From Marsupella aquatica (lineage: Eukaryota; Marchantiophyta), in the NCBI GenBank assembly GCA_973895155.1, contig OZ316891.1, positions 27,838,001 through 27,902,000 of the forward strand: 64,000 bases of DNA, given 5' to 3'. Position numbers and translations under genes: made by a program. Below, piece after piece: positions 48,297 through 58,654 of this stretch. The stretch's first letter is position 1, and each line of letters opens with the position of its first letter. The notes under the pieces were generated by a model, which was not told where the DNA came from, ran no database searches, and saw only the letters and a program-made list of their open reading frames with translations.

Positions 48297-48890
48297 TTTG
48301 CATCATTTTGGACAACGGTGATAAATGACAAAAAATGTATTATCGTCATTTTAACCAACGGTGTTAAATGACAAAATTTAGGGTCAATCTGAAAATGAGA
48401 ATATATCAGTGTTTACAACAACATATTGTCATTATGGACTTCTGCCATAAATGACTAACTCTAGGGTCAATCTTGAAATTAGGACATATTAGTGTTTACA
48501 AGAACATACCGTCATTATGGACTTCTCTCATAAATGACAAAATTTAGGGTCAATCTGAAAATGAGAATATATCAGTGTTTACACAACATATTGTCATTAT
48601 GGACTTCTGCCATAAATGACTAACTCTAGGGTCAATCTTGAAATTAGGACATATCAGTGTTTACAAGAACATACCGTCATTATGGACTTTTCTCATAAAT
48701 GACTAACTCCACAGTCAATCTTGAAATTAGGATATATCGGTGTTTTCAACAACATACTGTCATTATGGACTTGTCGCATAAATGACTAAATATAGGGCAA
48801 TCTAAAAATCAGGATATATCAATGTTTACAATAACATACAGTCATTATGGACTTATTACATAAATGACTACTTATAGAGTCATTAAAGAA
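48297..48890. repeat. 83-bp subterminal tandem repeat of the CACTA element
   Basis: About seven copies of an 83-bp unit: TAGGGTCAATCTGAAAAT, then ATATCAGTGTTTACAA, then GTCATTATGGACTTCT, then CATAAATGAC. The GGGTCAAT word or its variant is at about 48381, 48464, 48547, 48629, 48712, 48795 and 48877. Each unit contributes ATGAC in one orientation and GTCAT in the other. Between 47977 and 48296 the same motif occurs at irregular spacing. Such subterminal repeats are the usual binding places of the TNPA-type protein in CACTA elements. Confidence 0.88.
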
Positions 48891-48949
48891 CCCAAGAGAT
48901 ATGAAGATTAAAATACTCAATAGTCATTCCAGACACCTATCATAATTGT

Positions 48950-51900
48950 AGAGTCATACACCTTTGGAGTGATTTTCCAGAAGTGTCATCATATATGGAT
49001 GCGCGCATACTATCGTATCCATGGGGCAAATGAAACCTTTTTGTCTCTCCAAGAAGTAGGGCAATACCAATGGAAGGTTGTCATGCTTTGTTGTAATTGT
49101 GTCATGTTTGTGCCGGTGTTTGGACGGGGAATATTTTAATTTGCAAATAAATGCATGCATACCATCACATCCAAAGGCAAATAAAAGTTGTTTTTTGGTT
49201 CTCCAAGAGGTAGTGCTGCCCCAATGGAATGGGCAGGGGAGTAATGCTTCTCAGTATGGTGTGGGTGCATTCTCAGTATGGTGTGGGTGCAGGTTTAGGG
49301 AAGAGGAATATTCCAACCTTGCAAGGAATCTAAAGCTAGCTCTCTTTGGAGGTACTAGGGCCTTTATTGGGTCATATGTGAGCAATGGCCCGTCATAAAT
49401 GCCAATGACTAAAAGTAGGGTCATTAAAATTGTCATATGGAGAGTCATATCAGTCTAATGACTGGATTTGTGGTCATTTGAGGGGTCCCTTATGTAGTCA
49501 TTAAGGAAAAGCACAAATGACCATTTTGGGGCTAGGGGCTTGAGGTGGGCCCTAGAGTGCCATGGGCCCCACATAGAGGTGAGAACCCCTCCACTAGGTG
49601 CGGGACACTATACTCATCATTGTCCAACCACTAGTTGCGACATAAACACTTTGGGCACATGTTTTTGTGTTTCCTTAAGGCATGATGCACCTTTGGGGAA
49701 ATCACTCCCAAGTCGTACGACTTTGGAGTGATTTGCCAAAAGTGCAACCATGGATGTATACCATCACATCCAAAGGCAAATAAAACCTGTTTTTTGGTTC
49801 TCCAAGAGGTAGTGCTGCACGAATGGAATGGGCAGGGGAGTCGTGCTTCTTAGCATGGTGTGGCTGTGGGATTAGGGTTTGGGAATATTCCAACCTTGCA
49901 AGGAATCTAAAGCTGGCTCTCTTTGGAGGTACTAGGGCCTTTATTGGGTCATATGTGAGCAATGGCCCGTCATAAATGCCAATTACTACAAGAAAGGTCA
50001 TTAAAATGGTCACATTGGATGTCATATAAGTGGAATGACCTGAATTATTGTCATTTGAGGGGTCCCTCATGCAGTCATTAAGGAAAAGCACAAATGACCA
50101 GTTTGGGGCTAGGGGCTGGAGGTGCGCCCTAGAGTGCCATGGGGCCCCACATAGAGGTGAGAACCCCTCCACGAGGTGCGGGACACTATACTCATCATTG
50201 TCCAACCACTAGTTGCGACATAAACACTTTGGACACATGTTTTTGTGTTTCCTTAAGGCATGATGCACCTTTGGGGAAATCACTCCCAAGTCGTACGACT
50301 TTGGAGTGATTTTCCAAAAGTGTTGCCATGCATGCACACCATCACATACAAAGGCAAATAAAAGTTGTTTTTGGGTTCTCCAAGAGGTAGTGCTGCCCAA
50401 ATGGAATGGGCAGGGGAGTCATGCTTTTAGGGTATGGTGTGGGTGCAGATTTAGGGAAGAGGAATATTCCAACCTTGCAAGGAATCTAAAGCTGGCTCTC
50501 TTTGGAGGTACTAGGGCCTTTATTGGGTCATATGTGAGCAATGGCCCGTCATAAATGCCAATGACTAAAAGTAGGGTCATTAAAATTGTCATATGGAGAG
50601 TCATATCAGTCTAATGACTGGATTTGTGGTCATTTGAGGGGTCCCTTATGTAGTCATTAAGGAAAAGCACAAATGACCATTTTGGGGCTAGGGGCTTGAG
50701 GTGGGCCCTAGAGTGCCATGGGCCCCACATAGAGGTGAGAACCCCTCCATTGCGTGCGGGACACTATACTCATCATTGTCCAACCACTAGTTGCGACATA
50801 AACACCTTGGACACAAGTTTTTGTGTTTCCTTAAGGCATGATGCACCTTTGGGGAAATCACTCCCAAGTCGTACGACTTTGGAGTGATTTGCCAAAAGTG
50901 TTGCCATGCATGCACACCATCACATACAAAGGCAAATAAAAGTTGTTTTTGGGTTCTCCAAGAGGTGGTGCTGCACCAATGGAATGGGCAGGGGAGTCGT
51001 GCTTCCCTGTATGGTGTGGGTGCGGGTTTAGGGAAGAGGAATATTCCAACCTTGCAAGGAATCTAAAGCGGGCTCTCTTTGGAGGTACCAGGGCCTTTAT
51101 TGGGTCATATGTGAGCAATGGACCGTCATAAATATCAATGACTAAAAGCAGGGTCATTAAAACTGTCATATGGAAAGTCATATCAGTCTAATGACTGGAT
51201 TTGTGGTCATTTGAGGGGTCCCTTATGCAGTCATTAAGGAAAAGCACAAATGACCAGTTTGGGGCTAGGGGCTGGAGGTGGGCCCTAGAGTGCCATGTGA
51301 CCCCACATAGAGGTGAGAACCCCTCCATTGCGTGCGGGACACTATACTCATCATTGTCCAACCACTAGTTGCGACATAAACACCTTGGACACATGTTTTT
51401 GCGTTTACTTAAGGCATGATGCACCTTTGGGGAAATCACTCCCAAGTCGTATGACTTTGGAGTGATTTGCCAAAAGTGTCACCATGGATGCATACCACTA
51501 TTCCAAACGCAAATGAAGCCCTTTTTTGTCTCTCCAAGAGGTAGCGCAACACCAATGGAATGGGTGTGGTAGTGGTGCTTCCCTCTATGATGTGTCTGAT
51601 GTTTAAAGGTATACGATTATTCCATTTTTGCAAGGAATGTAGAGCGGGCTCTCTCTGGCGGTGCTAGGACCTTCTTTGGGTCATTTTTTAACAGAGTCAT
51701 GTCATAAGTGTCAATGACCACAAGTAGGGTCATTGAATTGGTCATATGGGATGTCATATAATTCAAATGACTGGACTTGTTGTCATTTGAGGGGTCTCTA
51801 GTGCAGTCATTGAAGACAAGCATGAATGACCAATTTGGAGCTAAGGGCTGGAGGTGGGCCCTAGAGTGCCATGTGGCACCACATAGAGCTCGCAACCCCT

Positions 51901-53620
51901 CCACTAGGTGTCAAATACTATAATTACTATTCTCCAACCACTAGTTGCACCATTAGCAGTTTGGAGCCATGTTTTTGTGTTTACTTAAGGGATGATATAA
52001 TCTTGGGGAAATCACTCCCAAGTCGTACGACTTTGGAGTGATTTGCCAAAAGTGTCACCATTGATGCATACCATCCTATCTAAAGGAAATGAAGCCATTT
52101 TTTTGGTCTCTGCAAGAAGTAGTGCAAGGCTGTTGTCGTTCCATGTAATTGTGTCATGTTTGTGCCGGTGTTTGGATGGGGAATATTCTATTTTGCAAAT
52201 GAATAGTGATGGGGCACTCAAGAAGGTAGTGTAATCTTCATTGAGTCATTTCTGAAAAAATTGGTGTCATAAATACCAATGACTACAAGTAGGGTCATTA
52301 AATCTGTCATATGGGCTGTCACATAAGTCAAATGACTGGATTTGTGGTCATTTGAGGGGTCCCTTGTGCAATCATTAAGCAGAAGCACAAATGACCAGTT
52401 TGGGGCTAGGGGCTGGAGGTGGGCCCTAGAGTGCCATGGGGCCCCACATAGAGGTGAGAACCCCCTCCACTAGGTGCGGGACACTATACTCATCATCGTC
52501 CAACCACTAGTTGTGCCATGAACACTTTGGACACATGTTTTTGCATTTACTTAAGGCATGATGCACCTTGGGGAAATCACTCCCAAGTCATACAACTTTG
52601 GAGTGATTTGCCAAAAGTGTCACCATGGATGCATACCACCGTATCCAAGCGCAAATGGAGCCATTTTTTGTCTCTCCAAGAAGTAGCGCAACACCAATGG
52701 AAGGTTGTCATCTTGTGATGTAATTGTGTCATGTTTGTGCCGGTGTTTGGATGGGGAATACTCCATTTTGCATATGAATAGACTTAAGGCATTGTGAGTA
52801 GGTGTTGTAATCTTCATTGGGTCATTTTGGAGGAATAGTGTGTCATTAATGCCAAAGACTGCAGTGAGGGTCATTTTGGCAGTCCTTTTGGAAGTCATTT
52901 GTGCCAAATGACTCCATATGGGGTCATTATAGAGGTCCCTCATGGTGTCATTACGTACCATCAGAAATGACCCTTTTGGGTCTAGGAGCTTAAGGTGGCC
53001 CTAGTGTGCCATGGGGCTCTACATGAAGGTGGCAACCTCTCCACAAGGTGCGGGGTACTATACCCACCGTACTATTCTCCAACCACTAGTTGCACCATGA
53101 GCACTTTGGAGCCATGTTTTTGCAATTACTTAAGGGATGATGCAACCTTGGGGAAATCACTCCCAAGTCATACAACTTTGGAGTGATTTGCCAAAAGTGT
53201 CACCATGCATGCATACCATCCTAAGGCATGCATACAAAAATTGTTTTTGTCTCTCCAAGAGGTATATAGTGCAATACTAGTGGAAGACTATGTCCTTCTA
53301 TATAACTATGTCATGTTTGTGCCAATATTTGGATTTTGGATATATTCTATTAAATTCCAAAGGAATTGTAAAGGGGCACTCCGAGAGGTAGTATACTCTT
53401 CATTGGGTCATTTTCACATAATGTGTGTCATTAATGTCAATGACTACAATAAGGGTCATTTTGGTAGTCAGTTAGAGGTCATTTGGAGCAATTGACTGCA
53501 TATGTGGTCATTAGAGAGGTCCCTCATGGTGTGTCATTAATGGAAACACCTCAAATTAGGGTAATCTTGGTTGTCATACTAGAGGTCAGAAGTACCAAAT
53601 GACTGGAAATGTGGTCTTTA
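48950..53620. repeat. 578-bp subterminal tandem repeat with 36-bp palindrome
   Basis: About eight units of ~578 bp. Each has a CCAATGGAATGGGCAGGGGA-like stretch, a GTCATAAATGCCAATGACTA block rich in GTCAT/ATGAC, a CATTTGAGGGGTCCCT block and a GAACCCCTCCACTAGGTGCGG block. Each ends in a near-perfect palindrome (AAATCACTCC, core AGTCGTACGACT, GGAGTGATTT). Palindromes start at 49699, 50277, 50855, 51433, 52009, 52574 and 53154 (steps 578, 578, 578, 576, 565, 580). Copies at 49.6-51.4 kb are most alike and the right-hand ones more diverged. The repeated 60-100 codon ORFs on both strands are products of the array. Confidence 0.92.
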
Positions 53621-56600
53621 CAAAGGCTATTGGGGGGTTCTCTTTGGAGGTACAAGGGAGTTCATTGGGTCATTTGTGAATTAAATGGTGCTTCAATCTG
53701 AGGACTAAACGTGGGGTCACTCACGCTGTCATATTGGAAGCCATTAATGTTGGCATATTGGAGGTCATATAGTCATGGGAAGGCTCACTTATTAATGCTT
53801 TGGTGTAATGCTCTCAAAAACTCTTACACAACATAGCCTCATATGTAGTGGTCATGTAGCATGTAAGGGACCCTATAATTGTGCTTGAGTCATGAATGAG
53901 GGTTTCTCTCAATTGAGTCAGGAGTGGAGAGCTATTAAATGCTAATATTTGGATGAGTATCACTATCATATGGTGAGACAATAAGGTAGTCCAAAATGGT
54001 GTTCATGCATGCGGGTTATGGGTTTATATCGCGGGCATATATCGGACCTTTTATATCGCTAGCATCATTTTTTATATATAACATTGGTCCTTAACATTCT
54101 TGTTGGCACCTACACAAACAGCCATGACCTTATGGGGGGGGTCGTGACATTATGAGTTATTAACCTTGCCTTCCCTACTTAGGGCCTTATGGGGGCGTCC
54201 GGACCTTGTTATTAACCTCTATAGTTGGTATTTCCCTAGGGCCTTATGGGGGGGGGGGTTTACATTGTTATTAACCTAGTCTCAACTTCCCTAGGGCCTT
54301 ATGGGGGGTCCAGACATGTGAGAGATATTGTCAGAATATAACCCTAATTAATGACCCACAATATCCACCATCCCCATCCAACAGAATACCTTACCTTTAC
54401 GGGCTTTAGGGGTCTAGCATTAGGTTTTTCCCGCTAAGTGTTCTTGCGTACCAACAGGAGCCCTTTTTCCTGAAAAAACATCGAGAGGGCAACGCTCGAT
54501 GTGCTCATTTCTTGGCATGCCTTTGTGTGCACATTGCAAGGGCTTAGGGTTGCGCAGCGTTGTGCTCCATTCCACCAAGCTTCGACACCCTTCGAAGCGT
54601 TGGGCGAGGCATTGTTCGGGCAAGCATTGGGTGAGGCATTGTTTGAGTGAAGCGTTGGACGTGGCATTGTTTTAGTGACCATTTGCAAGGTTTAGAGGAG
54701 GAGCTCCGACCCGAAGCCATTCAGGCTACAATTGTTTTTGAGCTTGTTGCGCGCGGTCGGCGGAGCACCTCGGTAGGACTTGGGAGCTTCTTTGGAGGAC
54801 CCTGCGCTTTGGAGGACATTCGGGCTTTGGAGTGCCCGATTGCAGGGTCAAGGCAATAGCTTCTTTACATTTGTCATTGTTGCGGGTGAGGAGCGGAGGA
54901 TGAGCTGCAATCGGCGATAAGCTGCGGGTGAGGAGCGGAGGATGAGCTGCAATCGGCGATAAGCTGCGGGCGAGGAGCGGAGGACGACCTACAATCGGCG
55001 ATAAGCTGCGGGTGAGGAGCGGAGGACGAGCTGCAAATCAGCGACGAGTTGCAATCAGCAGCAAGCTACAATCGGCAAGAAGCTGTGGGTGAGGAGTTGC
55101 AATCGGCGAGAACCTACAGGAGGTTCCATCAAGGAGCTGCGAGAACTTATATCTGTGGGAGCGAGTTTGGGCTGAGGTGCGAGAAGGTCAGTTGTGCAAT
55201 TTTGCGCTTCTTCCCCTTCTGGCCATTTGTTCATTCTGCATTTTTGCTTTGCTTTTGCCAATGTGCTACCAATGTGCTGTCAGTCCATGAATCCAATGTT
55301 GCCTTCTTGTTCTGTTGCTTAGTGTCTGCTAGTATGCTTATGGCAATGACAGAGAAGCTCCGATTGCTAAGAGACTATTTGCTCTCTCTTTCTCGCTCTC
55401 TCTCTGTCCCTCTCTCTCTAAGTGCCTGAGTTTTGCACCAGTTTTTGAATGTCTACAATGTTGAGTTCCCTTTGCAGAGAAATGTGAATGCAGTTTTCGA
55501 ATGTCTAGAATGTTGAGTTCCCTGACGTGATGCGATGGAGCATCCTGGACGCGCACTGATTGTAGCAGTTGTGCGTGTCGTCGGCACTGTCATGGATTGG
55601 AGAAGGAAATCCCATAGAACTAGCCATTGCACTTTCTCGCACAATGCCTGCATTTCCTTCCCTGTACCATGCTAGCTCCACTGCGACCTTCCACTGCTAT
55701 CTATGTTGATTCCTTCCACTGCTACAAAATTCTGCTTTGCAATGGCATCCCAATGCTCATATGTCCCAGTAAAATTCGGGTAGACATAAGTATTAGGCGC
55801 GGACTCTTCTCTCTCTGCCTGCCCAAGATCAGGGTTTACTGGTTCTAATTGCTAATTCAGTCCCCATTTAGAAAGACCTAAGAAATTTAACTATCTTCGA
55901 GCTTTATTGTTTGTTTTGGCAAAATCTTCCTTTGCGGCCAGCAGCTGAGGCCCAGCGTCCACGATGTCCGATACATTTTTCAAGACATAAGTAAGCTGGC
56001 TGGGAAATGCCTTTCTCCTCAATCTCAAGAGATGATTTTTCTGGAGTCTGCTCACGTATTGCTCTTGCTTGTCCAGAACCTGAACAGCTATTTACCACAA
56101 CTGAATCAAGTGCCCGAGTTCTGACCAAGTTGTCCTTTGTCTGTCTGCTGTTGATTTCTGATTGCTACTTGTTGGATTTGTCTGCTATGTTCAATTCAGT
56201 TTGTTGTCTTGTTGTCGTCTGACAATGTTTGTGGTGCAAGGTGAGCTTGATCTCTTATTATTACAATGTAGTCCTTAGTTTTCCATTGTATGATGTTTTC
56301 CTTAGTCTGTCTATGTTCCTCAATGAATTGGTTTCCTTACTCTTCTTTTGACATCCCTCTGTATCATAGCCCTTTTCTTTTCTCTTTTTTTTACTGAAGA
56401 GAAGTGCAAGCATGTATGGTGAATCCTCACTTGATTCCAGCAGCGACTCTGTAGAATTTTGTCGCCAAAAAGTTTCAGAGTTTCGTGTGTGGTTTGCCAA
56501 CTGCTGTGCCACCTCAGAGAATTCCTTAGTGGCTTTTGTACAAGCCTTGCTCTTCAACTATGGTAATTTACAGCTAACTGTCTGATGTTCACACAACATC

Positions 56601-57397
56601 CATACACAGCAATGAATACAACTCCATGAATACAGCCACATGATTTCCTTTGGTCTGCAAACTGGACAAAACTAAACTAAAATCAGCTTGGTCAATTTTA
56701 AATCCTTCGTAAGGGTCTCTGACAGCAGCCCGGTATAGTCATTTGTGCACGAAGATAGAGTACGGTGCAGCTTTTGAAAAAGTGGGTGGACCAGCAGCTT
56801 GTTGAGAGTAAAGCAACTTATGGTTCTGTAACAGATGTGTGCAGCAGCTTAAGATGTAGAAGGCACACAATAAAACTTGATTTTTACAGATTTAAAAAAG
56901 GGCAGGGTGAGTGAGCACTGCATGTTGAACTCACAGGTCCGAATCTTGATTTGATTTCGCTGCTAAAATTCGTATCTCTTGCCTGAGTCCCAGTTTGCTG
57001 GAGTTTTGTTGCTCTCTGTGCTTTGTTGTGCACATTGTTGTGTTTGCTCTGTCCATTTTAAAACTTGAGAGCCAAATGAATGCTTTGCTGAAACTCAATT
57101 GCTATTTTTTCTGTGTTGCCCTTACAGATTTTAAAAAGGCAGGGTGAGTGAGCACTGCTGTACAGCAAGCAAAGGCATACAGGTTGCAATATTTGTGATT
57201 GCTTCCAATCATCTAGGCCAAGGTTATTTGCGCTGCTCAGTCCTAAATGCTTTGCCATCTATAAAGCATTGGTTTATGTTGCACCCTTGTGGTTACATGT
57301 CATATTTTATGCTGCACCCTCATTCTTTTGTGTCATACTGCACCCTGTTATTCCTTCTTGTTTCACAATCTGATGTAGGGTCTGAGTGTGCAGGACC
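53621..57397. other. CACTA interior upstream of the PHD gene
   Basis: No confident gene. 54120-54320 has four CCTTATGGGGGG(G) repeats spaced about 60 bp. 54600-54670 has GCATTGTTYGGGYRAGC-like repeats. 54881-55125 is a 42-bp minisatellite. A segment with ACAGATTT(T)AAAAAGGGCAGGGTGAGTGAGC occurs twice (about 56886 and 57124). 57-codon ORF 56412-56585 (MYGESSLDSSSDSVEFCRQK start) ends beside a possible donor TATG|GTAATT and could be an exon, but matches nothing known. The region could hold promoter and leader exons of the PHD gene. Confidence 0.45.
54881..55125. repeat. 42-bp minisatellite inside the CACTA element
   Basis: Four good copies start at 54881, 54923, 54965 and 55007 (TGCGGGTGAGGAGCGGAGGA, then GAGCTGCAATCGGCGATAAGC), followed by degenerate copies to about 55125. 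It is G-rich on the plus strand and unlike the AT-rich arrays near the terminus. Confidence 0.88.
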
Positions 57398-58057
57398 ATG
57401 GCTCGCAATAAGCAGAAGGCCATGAATCGTTGCAGAGGTGAATCCTCTCAAGCACCTCAATTGTCCTTATATTCAGACATTGAGATTAACCAGAATAGTC
57501 CACATGTATGTGCGATTTGTGATGAGGGAGGGGATCTCATTGTTTGTGATGGGCCTTGCCACCGACATTTCCATAAGAATGTTTCCTGTCCTTTGGGTCA
57601 GCAATGGCTATGCCCAACTATATCCCTCGCTGATGGCCATGTTGGAGAATGGCTTTGTGTTGATTGCAAGAATGAGGAACATTCTTGCTTTAAGTGCCAT
57701 GTGTCTGGAAAAATTGGTGAAGAGGTAAGAAAATGTCCAGACTCTCTCTGTGCCCGGTTTTACTGTCGGCAGTGTTTGGTTCCTGGCACAGCATCATGTG
57801 GACTCCATATTTGTCTTACTTGTGGACAGGGGCCCAATGATGGGGCTAATGGCTTTTTGGTTCAGTGCATGAGGTGTCCTAAGGCATGGCACAAAGACTG
57901 CCTGCTGTTTATCCAGCAGAGGGGATTTGCCCATGATCGAACAATTTGGGATCACTCAGCGCATGGGCAGCCCAAGAAGGGGATGTTTTACTGTCCTGAC
58001 CATGACATTGACCCTACACTAGGCACTCCTGCTAGGAGCCACATATCTTGGATTTGA
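57398..58057 (+). CDS. EDM2-like multi-PHD-finger protein inside the CACTA element
   Basis: 219 codons from ATG (context GACCATGGC) to TGA. A first PHD finger begins at residue 38 (CAICDEGGDLIVCDGPCHRHFH through WLCVDC). A linked Cys-rich unit (HSCFKC, CPDSLCARFYCRQC, HICLTCG) follows, then a third (VQCMRCPKAWHKDC to FYCPDHDIDPTLGTP). The arrangement, the CDGPC-RxFH core, the CPKAWHKDC motif and the final DHDID-x4-TPARSHI resemble the PHD module of plant ENHANCED DOWNY MILDEW 2 (EDM2). EDM2 reads histone H3 methylation and controls transposon-linked heterochromatin and its effect on host transcripts. EDM2's methyltransferase-like C-terminus is absent. The coding exon may be preceded by noncoding or coding exons, as AG acceptors lie just before the ATG. 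It shares strand with, and sits 600 bp before, the transposase. Function here is inferred. Confidence 0.82.
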   Translation: MARNKQKAMNRCRGESSQAPQLSLYSDIEINQNSPHVCAICDEGGDLIVCDGPCHRHFHKNVSCPLGQQWLCPTISLADGHVGEWLCVDCKNEEHSCFKCHVSGKIGEEVRKCPDSLCARFYCRQCLVPGTASCGLHICLTCGQGPNDGANGFLVQCMRCPKAWHKDCLLFIQQRGFAHDRTIWDHSAHGQPKKGMFYCPDHDIDPTLGTPARSHISWI

Positions 58058-58654
58058 TTGAGGCTGGATCGAACACAAACTTGAGATAGAGCTTTTTGAT
58101 GGTTTCACGTGGACTTAAACAATTTTCAGAGTGCTAAAACATGTGGACTATTTATATGCAGTTTGATGAACTCCTCATGTATACACACTCTACGACAGTG
58201 CATTGCGGATTGAGGCAATTAATTTTGAGAAATCAACTTTATTATCTTTTCCAGGGTAGGATTCTGATTTTCAAGCATGTACTTTGAGTGTGACTTTCCT
58301 CCATATTGATGTCTAAACTTCACTTGTAAATTTGTCACTGGTGTCACAAACGTTACTTATTCCAGACCTGTCTGCTCACATTCCTAATAGGCAAACAAAT
58401 ACTGGAAATGATGAAGGCACAGAGATTTACGTTCATAGTATCATTCTGATGACACTGTATGTGATGCTCTATTTGTATGCAAGGAGAAGGTGCCCTACTA
58501 CAGTGGATTTGAGAAACTGGGCTCTGTGGGTTTGAGCAATTGGACTGTGGTTGGCATCGGTTGTACAACTGTGACGGTAGGCCCAATTTTGTATGCATGT
58601 CACTCTGATTCAGTTTGAAAATCATAGTTTGAATACAATTTCAATCAAGCTAGC
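58058..58654. other. spacer between PHD gene and transposase gene
   Basis: 597 bp of AT-rich sequence with no recognised coding content. It may hold the PHD gene's 3' UTR and the transposase promoter, or be an intron if both are made from one transcript. Confidence 0.4.

Noticed and set aside
49078-53186. Recurring 60-100 codon ORFs on both strands (MRWALECHGPHIEV type and MTLHMTILMTLLLV type)
   Set aside because: They repeat with the 578-bp array, change frame between units and have no known domain.
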